Assembly: GCA_019059635.1 (NCBI GenBank)
Contig: JAGVRJ010000015.1
Coordinates: forward strand, 1,168,501-1,232,500
Reading direction: 5' to 3'
DNA: 64,000 bases
DNA from: Proales similis
Lineage: Eukaryota; Rotifera; Eurotatoria; Ploima; Proalidae
In this document: one piece after another, positions 46,381-58,436 of the stretch
How positions within the stretch are numbered: the first letter of the stretch is position 1
Layout of the letters: each line of letters begins with the position of its first letter
The notes under the pieces: model-generated
The model's database searches: none
What the model saw: the letters and a program-made list of their open reading frames with translations, nothing else
What the model was told of the DNA's origin: nothing
Translations under genes and position numbers: made by a program

Positions 46381-47537
46381 CTATTGGTTGTATTGGATCT
46401 CAAAATCAAAGTAAGGTTTGTCGAAGTAGTGAACACGAATGAAACCGTCTTCTCCGCCACTGCTATAGCTGAATTATGCGATTCAGAGTCAGTTTGGTCC
46501 CATATGATCAGAAGTTAGAAGGAAATTTACCTCTTTCCGTCGGGATGGAATGCCACGTGATTGATTGGACCGAAGTGATCCCTTACTCGCGCAAACTCAT
46601 CTTCAAATATCAAATGAAAGAAACGAGCCTCGAATTTTCCTTGGCGACCTTGCAATGCAGCTTCAACAGCCTCTTGACCTCCTCCCAAAAGAACATGATC
46701 ACGGAGTGGTGATATTGCCGCCGAATTCACTGGTTTCTCAGTTTTATAAGTTTTAAGCTCTCTCAAGGTGTCGATTTCAAAAAGCTAAATAATAAACTTA
46801 TTGATATTTTATCGTAAATAAAAGATTTGAATCAGTACCTTAGCTCGACAGTCTTTTGATGCTGTTATCACGAAAGCTTCATCTTTGTCTTTTTGAATAT
46901 CCATTATTTGCTTGTCATGAGCTCGCGCTTTCCTTGAAAGATAATCTTTGGGTCTTCTCATATCCCACAGAATAAGATCACCGTTTTCATGACCAGTAAC
47001 AATTGTATCGTCAAGTGTTGCCCAAAGAGAACTTGTAATCTTTGAGTAGCCCATGCTTGTCACATCAAGGAGATTAATCGGATCGGCGTTAGCAGGTTCA
47101 CGAATATCTCGAATTATAAGTTGGCAACTCGATCTTAGGGTACTATCTGTACTATAGATCACCAGATTTCCGCTGTAAGAAAACCCGCATGTTCTGACTG
47201 GATTCGCACATTTCTGCTCCCATTTCTCCTGACCAGTGCGTGCATCCCAAAGCTTGCAAGTTGCATCTCCACTTCCAGAAATAAGACTAGTTGTTTGCCA
47301 ATCAACATCAATGCACCAAACGGCACCATTATGGCCATTGTAGGTGCCCAAACGCTCTCCATTAAGAGAATACCAGACGTTTGGATTTTTATCTTTTGAA
47401 GCAGAGAATAGCAAGTCGCCCTCTCTGTTGTATTTGATTTTAGTTATTGCACGTTCGTGTCCTTGCAAGAGAATCGGTCTCTATTTTAATGAGTCTATTA
47501 TTATAAGGTCTAGCCGATCATTTAAAACTTGTACCAT
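46381..47537 (-). CDS. EIF3I: Translation initiation factor eIF3 subunit I
   Basis: WD40 scaffold subunit of the eIF3 complex. Exons 47537-47535 (the ATG alone), 47480-46839, 46784-46531, 46468-46381; 328 residues (human 325). The protein starts [19 protein letters not shown], matching the human [14 protein letters not shown], which fixes the unusual start exon. Further landmarks are [57 protein letters not shown] and [14 protein letters not shown], ending [15 protein letters not shown]. The 3' end converges with hexosaminidase B, the stops being 120 bases apart with AATAAA on each strand. Confidence 0.97.
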
Positions 47538-49523
47538 TTTAGGCGAACTCTTTTGATGATTTAATACTCTACTCTTCAAGTAGCTTCAAATTGCATGCGC
47601 TCTAGTTAAAGCTTTTAATGCATACATTCATGATTTCCGAGCTGGCAGAGCACTCTTAAGTTCGCTTTTTAAACCTCAATATCAAATATCCTCAATATCC
47701 TTAATTATCAGGATTCTCATCTTAAATCCTCAAGAGGAGATTCTAGGTAAATTATTTTTATTTTTCTATATGACAGGTTTTACCGATAAGGGTTGTACGC
47801 TAAATCAAGTTCATGTTTAATACATTCAGAAAATATTAACTTTCAAAAATAATATTCACAATACACAATTTCATAGAGTTTAAATTTGCAAATGAATACT
47901 TTTGAATTTTGAACAAAAATTTGATTTTCCAAAGGGGTTAAAGAGCAGTGACTATAAGGCAAGAGTCGTAAGTTGGTTTTAGATCTCTGTTTAAATCTGG
48001 CAAAAGATAAAGAAAGGTCTGCAATGAAGCTATACCATAATGAGAGAAAGCAAGCTTATATTTATATGTAGAACTGACATATACAAAGGCTTTCTATGAA
48101 TACCAGCCGTCCTTATGCAAACTCGAAAAATTCGATCGCCACTTTCCATTTGCGTTACACTTCTTGGTTATTATGCGTATTGCCTCAATAGTGAGTTTTC
48201 TATAGCATATCCTTCAAAAGCATTAATTCTTGTGCTCTATTTGGAATCTTGTAATTTTTTCATGCTAATTATCTGAATCTTTTAAATAGCCATTAAAACG
48301 CCTGAAATTCTCAAAGAATATACTTTCTGGGAATGGGTTAAGTATCGATTGAAATTTGGGCAGTCTTGTTTGAAAACAGTTTCTAGAAAGCAGCTCAAAG
48401 ACTGCCAAGTTCAAATGCATATCAGCTCAAATTCCTTGAGAATCAGATAGATAACCGTTTACAACCTAAAAATTTGATCAATCAATAAAGTCAAGTTATC
48501 ATTTATTTCCAGATTTTTATCAAAAAAAGCAAATAACTTGTCATTACCATGAAAGTTTTTTGAGTATACTTAAAGCTTGATTAATGATTGAAATTGACGT
48601 TATTAAAATGATTAGGCCGATTAATTACACTCTTCATCGTCTAAATCGATTAAACATTATTGAAAGTTACAAAAATTATTACTAAGATTATGATCGCTTA
48701 TTGGTTTCTGATTGATAAAAAACTCCTATCTTCAAAAATCTGTCAGCTAATCTGTCAGCTAATTTTATTCCATAATTTCTAAGCGGCTTCCCGATTTTGT
48801 AGAGTTTTAAGGCTCTCTCCGGAAACTTGGCTTATTAAGGAAGGAAAAAGCACGTCCTGGAGCCAACCATGCCATTGTGTGTTAGAGATCTTGTCTGCTT
48901 TTTCCGCTCACGACGAGCATATAACGTCTTGCTAGTAAACTCTTAGCTCTCTAATGCCATAAATCAATACGCTTTCTGCGCCTTGAATTGCAAATAATGC
49001 CAGCCTTTCGGCAACTTAAGTTTTAATTTGCCAATTGGAAATTTTCTTTCATATTTTTTATTTTATTTGAGGCTCAAACTTATCTTATCAAACGTTAGTG
49101 TTAGCGCAAGATCAGACCATTCGTAAGTTTAAATTGACATGTATTATGCATCAAGTTCAACGAAATGCTGTGCCTTAGCTTTAATGCAAGCTCTCATCGT
49201 GGGTAAGTCTTAATGCACGTAAATTACATATTAGCGTCCAGATTGAGTCTGTGCCAAGCATTCAACGGCTTGAGCCCTGACAATAAAATTTTGATTTGCG
49301 CTTCCGCCATTCCTTCAACTCATCCATATTCATCTTATTACTTATGCACATTGCATTTGATCCAATTGAGAAATGCTCTTCCCGAACCGCATTTCGTACG
49401 AGAAGATCTCCAAACAAGATCGATTTTCAGTATTTTTCTTTTTTTCTCATTCCCTTTTTTTCTGAATTTTTTTTCATCTTTCTTTGAAAATTATTTTAGA
49501 GTAATTAAGTGTTTTGGAACAAC
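47538..49523. other. 2 kb non-coding region, eIF3i / NDUFB11
   Basis: AT-rich divergent intergenic DNA. No exon was supported. A strong pyrimidine tract ending in TTTTAG (49438-49500) just before the NDUFB11 start looks like a splice acceptor for a 5' UTR exon or a trans-spliced leader. Confidence 0.45.
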
Positions 49524-50136
49524 ATGAATGCTCTAATCACGGGCTTAAAAAAAAGTACTTGTCGCGCGGTTTCTTTACAGTGGAATCGTAGCTTGTCGCA
49601 TTTAACAAAATATTCGAATTCAGAGCTGAGCCGAAAGGCACTATTAAGCTCATCAACATGCCCGGGTTCTAGGCCCTACTCGAATCATGTCGACAAAGAA
49701 AATGAACAAGGAAAACCGCAGTGGGAGAGAACCGATCGTTTTGTAAGTGTTTGAGAATCAGAACTTTGCAAATGTTAAACATGTATGATTCGTTCATTCA
49801 ATAGAAAATTTATTATGGGTTCAATGATAAAGATGAAGCTGATGACAAGATGATGGCTCATATGACAACCTTCATCGGAGCTTTTGTTTTTCTCTGTATC
49901 CCATTTTTCTTGATTTACTACTATCCAGATTACAAGTGAGTATAATTGAAAAACGAGCAAACAGGAATCAATATATTTTTGATAGAACAAACGAATGGTG
50001 CTGGCGAGAAGCACATCTGGAGTTGGCGCGGAGAGAAAAGGCTAACTTACCCTTAGTGAATCCAGAATTAGTACCAGTGGAAAGAATCAAATTGCCGAGC
50101 GATGAAGAACTTGGCGATACCGAAATTATCATTTAA
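49524..50136 (+). CDS. NDUFB11: NADH dehydrogenase 1 beta subcomplex subunit 11-like
   Basis: Accessory inner-membrane subunit of respiratory complex I. Exons 49524-49742, 49805-49935, 49986-50136; 166 residues. The first about 60 residues are basic and serine-rich, as expected of a mitochondrial targeting peptide. One membrane segment (FIGAFVFLCIPFFLIYYY) is followed by the family pattern PDYKTNEWCWREAHLELARRE and KLPSDEEL, comparable with the PDYRMKEWSRREAE of human NDUFB11. The start is the ATG at 49524, just after a likely acceptor site. Confidence 0.85.
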
Positions 50137-50892
50137 AAGAATTTATAAACCGGTGGCCAGATCTTGGCCACTCTTAAGCCTTAAAGTCTTCTTACTTTAA
50201 GTTGCTCTTTTTCCAAACAAAAATAACTAAAGAAAACGGAAAAGCAGTATCATTAAGGAAAATAAGGACTAGGCTCCTGCGAATAAAAGCACGTCGCGTA
50301 CCCAATCAAACAATAAATCAAAGCGCATAGAGAGAATCTAGCCATTTCGTGGGTTTGAAAGCCCACGCTAAGCTATCAATTTATTGAATTGCAATTCAGA
50401 TTTGCATTGGATATAATTTTATTCACTTTATATGGGTGAATATTTTGCTCTTCGCCAGGTTTATGTCGAGATCTGTGTTTATGAGAGTGAAAGAGAAAAT
50501 TAATCGTCAATCGACACCGACACCGATGTGTATCGCAATTCTCATGAGCCTGAGAAAGAATCACACGGCATCAAATTGAATTCATGATTAAATTGCTGCC
50601 CATCATCAAATGCGTAGCAATATTTATGTTTAATCAATCTCTTCCTTTTGTTCCCTAGTCAATAGCTGCCAAAGAAAATAATTATTTTCGATGGGTGCTC
50701 TTGATGCACACATTGATAATGAATATTTTTTCTTATAGATTTGCCTCAGCTTACTGAGTCGCCATTGAAAAAGGTGTCTCAGATTCTTGAATACCGATTG
50801 CATCTATTCTATTTGAATTCAAGACTTTCAACTTAAAAATTGGACCGAGAAACAACTTTAGCCAGCTAGTTTAACCATCAAAAACACTTAAA
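50137..50892. other. Spacer, NDUFB11 / CaM kinase I
   Basis: About 750 bases between two genes on the same strand. No coding sequence is seen; it should contain a 3' end and a promoter. Confidence 0.5.
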
Positions 50893-52658
<1,766 letters not shown>

Positions 52659-52991
52659 TTTTAGATCGTAAATATCTTTGTCTGACTCAGTTCAAAATTT
52701 CAAGAGCATTGCTCTGGGCTATATTGACTCGTAAATAATGAGCATCTCTACTTTTAAATCACATCTTTTGTTAAAAATTCCAAGACATTCACGTCAATTT
52801 ATTGGCATTTCCCTCATCGATCGAATAAAAGCGATTTTTTGCATAAATTATTTCGTTTTTTGCATCGAAGATCTAGTTTTTGCATTCATGAAATTTCATA
52901 AGAACTAAGTCTGACACATTTATTATTCCCTTAAAAATTCTAATAGATGGAACAAAACTTAAACTAAAGCAGTAAGGAATTTAAAAGCAAT
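52659..52991. other. Convergent spacer, CaM kinase I / EF-hand gene
   Basis: Some 330 AT-rich bases with facing 3' UTRs; AATAAA near 52825 on the plus strand. A TTTTTTGCAT-like word recurs near 52836-52881. Confidence 0.45.
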
Positions 52992-53216
52992 TTAAAGCAA
53001 CTCAATGAACTCTTTGATGCACACTTGTCCATTTGAATTTTTGTCAACACTTTTCACCATGCGATCAACATCCTCATCTGTTAGCTGAAAGTTAATTTCG
53101 GCATAAATCTTTCTGATTCCTTCCCTTAATTCGTTCTCGTCTAGATATCCACTCTGATCTTTGTCGAGTTCGGCGAATATCTTGGAAGCCACATCTCTTT
53201 TTTCTGCGCTATCCAT
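52992..53216 (-). CDS. Small two-EF-hand calcium-binding protein
   Basis: A single exon encodes 74 residues with two complete EF-hand loops (DKDQSGYLDENE and DKNSNGQVCIKE), each carrying acidic ligands at positions 1 and 12, so both should bind calcium. The size and layout recall the 8-kDa two-EF-hand proteins reported in trematodes, but this is family-level resemblance only. The frame stays open for seven codons upstream to a possible splice acceptor at about 53240, so an additional N-terminal exon cannot be excluded; I saw no convincing one. Confidence 0.8.
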   Translation of the reverse strand: MDSAEKRDVASKIFAELDKDQSGYLDENELREGIRKIYAEINFQLTDEDVDRMVKSVDKNSNGQVCIKEFIELL

Positions 53217-55047
53217 TTGTTCTACTTTATTCCGAAATTCTAAAATAAGAATGAATAACGGTTAACTGAAAAAAAAAAGAAATGTTTTACCGAACGGACT
53301 TGAAATTCTTTTTTAGGTAAGACAGCCTCGAATAAATTATCCTCAAATGTTGGGTTTCTTAGCAACACAAAAAGACAATATTCTGCTTCTGATTGATGGA
53401 GTTCAGAACTTGAAATTGCATTATGTAGAAAAACATCTTTTGTATTTTTTCTCGATTATTCATTTGAAGTAGTTTTTTATTTATCATTGGTGGTTTTAAA
53501 ATGAGGATTATGTGCAAAATAATTTTTCCAGTTTTCTTGATTCTACACAACCTTTTGAATAAAATAAAGGCACAACCTAAAATAAATTGCTTGAAAAGCT
53601 CTGGATATTATGACTGAGAGAGTTCGAGTATTTTATTGATTAATGTATTTGAGGATTGTTATATTTCACCTTCAATATTTTCGTAATCTTTTTTCCTGAT
53701 CCCTTCATTAAGTGAACAAGCTATAAAATTTTAAATAAACAGTGGTTTTCTTTTTTAAATACAATGGGGAAAATAAAAGCTGACTATCAGATCATGAAAT
53801 ACCGACCTTTTTAATAAGCTACTCTATTAATTAGGTCTGAATGGGTTAGGATTCAAATCTGCCACAAACAAGTAAAATTGAAAATTCCTCATTAAGAATC
53901 TAGGATAATAACTTAACGCTTTTTCCCAAATCTAAATTTGTAAGTTAAACATAAGTTTTGAAACTAGCCCACCATGCCATACTCAGCTTTCGCATTGAGT
54001 AGAATAACCATCGTCTGGGTAAAAAGCTCAGCCTTTTAATAACCTTTATGGCAGAGTCTGGGCCATATGCCAAAATTTGTTGCTCGGGCAATATTAATTA
54101 AACTTAAAAAAAAAAGGTAGTAAAATCGACTCTGGGGAGTAAATAATGTAAATTCGTTCCCATGAGAATGAGCAAAATGAGAATTTTTTTCACCTATTCC
54201 CCAAGATTTGCTTTTTTTTTTATTCTTTAGTAGCGGTTTTCTCCTGTGCCTTAGTTTTTAATTCCAAGACTTTTATTTTAATATTGTTTTGTTAAATGTA
54301 TAGTAATTCAAACCGGTAGGAATCCTCAATTCACATCAAACTTCTCACACTTACACTTAACTAAACAAGGACTTAGTTCAATCTAGTTTCGGTTCTGGGC
54401 TTTTAGCACGAAATAGAGGTCTGTCTGACATTTTTCATGTTTTATAAACAATGCGTCGATTAGCTCCCTAGAGCCTGTAAAGATGCTGCCATATTCATAA
54501 ATCTCAAGTGTTTCCCTGGTCTATATAAAACAATTTCAGCTGCCAGTTGTAGACAAAACACACATTTTCCGAAGTCAAAAAAACCTGAATTCTAACCTTA
54601 TCGAGTATTAAATCTAATTTAAGTGTCATATACTTAAACTCAGTTTATTTTTTCAGCTATAGGCTTCTGTTACGCTATTTTACTTGGTTGTTACCTTGGT
54701 AGTCCAATGAATGGATCGTTACTGCATTCGTATATTTAGACTTCTATTTTTTAGTTTATAGTCTTAGGAATCCTTTTAAGAAAAAAAAAAACTCACCAAC
54801 AATAGTTTTGAATTCTGACAAAATACACTGGCAAATTGATTTTTTTGTTTGAAGCAAATGGTAACTAATTGACGCGATCGATCGTTTCATAGAGACATAA
54901 GCGTTTTTCACCGCCAATTAGAGAGCCATAATTCGCTTTTATAACTCATACCTTCCTTCTCTTCATCGACAAGCTTCTCTTGATATAATTTAATTTTATT
55001 TTGAGCTTGAAATTGAAATATTCAGATAGCAAAAAAAGCGCATCCAA
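53217..55047. other. 1.8 kb non-coding region
   Basis: Very AT-rich, with several A or T homopolymers of 8-11 bases. No open frame with family similarity or splice-consistent structure was found between the EF-hand gene and the next plus-strand gene. Confidence 0.5.
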
Positions 55048-56475
55048 ATGCTTACATCGTACAAAACCGAGCCCCGTGTCGATTTCGATCAAACACCTCG
55101 AACAAGCGACTTTCAATCCGGATCATCTAATAACATTAGCCCATATGCGTTGGAGTATTTGAATACAGTGAGGGAAAATCGCAGCATTTACGGAAATTAC
55201 GTAGACAATTCACTGGCTTATGACCCTCACAAAGAAAAGAAATCGGTTTATAATGTCGTTTACGAGACAGATGCGTACAATCCATGGGGTTTGTTTTCGA
55301 GCTTTACAACATTGAGTAAAAGTATTTTTAATGAACGAGTAAAAAGGAAAACCGGGAGGCGGAGCTCCTAAAATCGATTTGCATACCGGTCAATTAGAAA
55401 CCAAGATTGCAGGCACTCTGAAATGGAACCTTAGTAAGCAGGCCAAAATTCTGACAAATTCCAAGTTACTGATAAAATTATAAAAGACGGTGAGACTGCT
55501 GAAGATCGTAAAAAAAGGTTGATGAGCAACGCAAGAACTCATAACCGCAACATTTTAGCTTATCGCAAAGAGCCAATCGAAACCTCTCAGGTATCCACTG
55601 GTACAACAACATACGGATATAATTACAGAGATCCGATGATAAACAATAACAATGGCACATTTCAAAATAACGCGCCAGCTGCAATTCCGCTCAAGGCATT
55701 GAATAGCGCACCTATTCAACAAGCTGCAGCTGAGATGACAAAACCCCAAAATGGCATTATAAATATGACACAATTGGAAAAGGAAGCTTCTCATCGCTCG
55801 GATAGATGGCAAAACTTGAAAAGCAGTAGTTGGGCCTCGGGAAACCAGTCTAACCAAGATAACGTAATTTTTATTCTTAACGACTATCAACTTACGTTGA
55901 GCATAATAAAAAATTAGTTCAGCCGAGTTCCAGTGCAAAGTGGATTGACGGGACCGTCACGGCGATCAAATCGAGAACTCAATCGAATAAGTAATAAACT
56001 TTTTACTGACAATGAACCAACGCAGGATTCTCCGAACAACCCATACTGGTTTGGCCGGGCTGGTCCGTTCCAAGCTGTGCCAAAGCCGACAATACCAAAG
56101 AGTATTCCAATCCTTTCAGCTCCACATTCTGTCGGGGGTTCTCAGACACTCGGCAATGACGAATCTAGAGTAACACCAAATATAATGAACCAAAATCGTG
56201 AAAATTTTGATTACAAGTTTGTTAATTCTCCATTCAGTAATCACAGAAACAACTATGAATTTGAGCTTAAAAGAACTGAATAGCGGGTTTTGGATTCAAT
56301 TGATGATCTAAATAAAGTTTCGATTAATAAGAAAAAACTAATACTTGGTTCATATTGTGTGAGCTTTTTGTTTGGATTTATTCTCTATTTCGTAAAAAAT
56401 CTGTTAGCACAAATTATTGAGGAAAGAAATCAAATGGTGGAAAAGGGAAAGTCACCAAAAGTTTTAAGCGAGTAA
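55048..56475 (+). CDS. Unrecognised protein with one C-terminal membrane segment
   Basis: Five exons (55048-55288, 55347-55433, 55466-55863, 55918-56220, 56284-56475) join in phase to 406 residues. The N-terminal part has a tyrosine-rich stretch ending NPWGKPGGGAP; then come KIDLHTGQLETKIAG and an asparagine/serine/proline-rich region of low complexity. Exon 5 adds a lysine-rich stop and a hydrophobic helix (LILGSYCVSFLFGFILYFV) followed by a charged 25-residue tail. I do not recognise the family. Two introns are odd: one of 32 bases (55434-55465), needed to avoid a stop and keep frame, and one of 63 bases (56221-56283) that ends in an in-frame TAG. Without the second splice the protein ends before the membrane helix. 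The model is my inference from frame and splice sites. Confidence 0.6.
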
Positions 56476-58436
56476 AGAATAAGATTCAGCGGTAGTATAC
56501 AACTCGCAAGGGGAGTTCCGGAAAAAGTTGCACTGTTGCTTTGTTCGCTTTGATTTTGGCCAGCTCTAACGCTCGAGTCTAGATAAGCGTCAAGCATTCG
56601 ATTGCTGCTAAGACTCTCTTCTTTGCTTCGCTCTTTTGAACTCAATTTTTCAAATTCTACAGGGTATGAGGTACCGATGGATGAAGTTGGTCTATTTCCG
56701 TTTTTCTCACTGTGAGCCGAACCAATATTTTCGTGGTTAGGTTGATTATTTGGGCTTTGAAATCCATCGTAGTAGCTAAAATAGTTATTCTGGCTATCGA
56801 GTTCGTTTAAATAATATTCGGCGTCGCCAGAGTCGACTTTTTGCGAAATTTGTTGCTCATTAAACTCTAGATCTTGGCACGGTACTGACCCAGGAGGCTT
56901 TGAAAACGAGGGAACAGATTCACATGGAAGCTCCTCTATTGTTTGAGCAGTGAATTGGCTAATAAGCAAGCAATCAAACCCTTTTGGACCCGCACAAATT
57001 TCCGGTAAAGAAATTATTTTAGGATACAGGTTGCGCTTGAAGATCCAAGAGAGATTGCAATCACATTGTATTGGATTTTGTTCTAGCAAAATTCTTTTTA
57101 TAAATTGTTGGTTTTGTAAATCATTTTCTGAATTGTGAGTGGGACCATTGTCTACCAATAACAGAGTTTGATTAATTATCATACTGTTCTGGTTTAGCTG
57201 ATGATGAATTTGTCTGCTGATAATGGACCCAAATGCAGCCTCGTCAACGTTGGTCAGATAATTCCCTCTCAAGTCAATTTCAAAAACATTTATAATTCCT
57301 TTGAAAGCCTCAGGGTGAATATGTCGAACATTTGAGTTCATAAAACTAATTGTGTGAATATTATTCGCTCTGTAGAACGCGTCGGCTTCAATAAGCTCGA
57401 TGTGTGAATTTCTGAGATATAGGTATTTGCAAAATGATAAGCCTCGGAATGCATTCCTATTAAGTACTCTGGTTTTTATTCCTTCCAGATAGAGATGATC
57501 TACAAATGCAGTGGATATGAAAGCGTCTCCTTCAATAAGTTCAATAGGCGAAGAGTTCTGATTAAGCGATATACGTAGGTCTGTAACGTTAGTGAGTCCA
57601 TGAAATGCATGACTTTTGATTCTCTAAAAACATGACAATCAAACAAATAGACAAGAAATTTAAAAATTTAATAAGATAAAATTTTCTTACTTTAATATCG
57701 TTTCCAATTAAATCAATAACTTGAATCGAGGTACTTGCGCTAAATATGTAGCCATCGATAACATCTAGATTGTTTCTTATCAATGAAAGGTATTTTAAGC
57801 CATTCAAACTTCCAAATGCGTGAGGTTCTATTTGGAACATTCTAGGATTATTGTTAATGATAAGTGTCTTTAAATTGAGTAGATGGCGAAATGCGAACAT
57901 CCTTATGCGAACTAAATCCGGGCAATTTTGTATAACAACCGTTTGCAATCCAGGCAAACCCTTAAGGCTTTAATAAAAACAACAATTTAGTCAAGAAGTA
58001 GCAGTTTACTTACTTCAAATGCATCTGTTGGCACCTCAGTGATGAGAGTTCGAGAAAGATCAAGATAAGTTATCTGTTTGAGGTGTGGCACGTTGGCATT
58101 TTTGTCAATTTTAGGAATTTTATCAAGAGTCATTATATGTGAAACATTGATTCGGCCAGCAGAACCTAAAAACGAATTTCCCTGGCAATCCACCATAATT
58201 GAGTAAATATCTTGCCCTTTAGCTTCATGATTGAAGTTCGTATAATCGCATGAACAAACTCGATATTCCTTTGGACACTCAATACCGGCCTGGAGAGGTT
58301 CCCTTATAAACAATCTCCCGCCGTATCGATCTCTTGGTATGAGATATGCGTGGCTTGAGTAGCTTCCCAAGAAAATCAGATAAATAATAAGTAAAACAAG
58401 CAGCCTTTTTTGATTATTGATTAATCCGCGTTGCAT
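56430..58436 (-). CDS. Leucine-rich-repeat extracellular protein
   Basis: Three exons (58436-58014, 57960-57691, 57623-56430), 628 residues. Signal peptide or signal anchor (LLVLLIIYLIFLGSYSSHA), an LRRNT-like cysteine cluster (CPKEYRVCSCDY), about eight leucine-rich repeats of the HAFxGLxxLxxLxLxxN type, and an LRRCT capping motif (NPIQCDCNLSWI...CAGPKG...LPCES). The remaining about 170 residues are acidic, serine/asparagine-rich and probably disordered, ending with a hydrophobic patch (LASCILPLNLILYSL). That patch could be a membrane or GPI anchor, though the polar end after it is unusual for GPI. Such proteins commonly mediate adhesion or receptor functions. The last 46 coding bases overlap the coding end of the facing gene. 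Confidence 0.85.

Noticed and set aside
56281-56283. TAG as true end of the plus-strand membrane-protein gene, with a separate small downstream gene
   Set aside because: The following frame is continuous with it, has no own ATG near its start, and an in-phase 63-base intron removes the stop. Not fully excluded.
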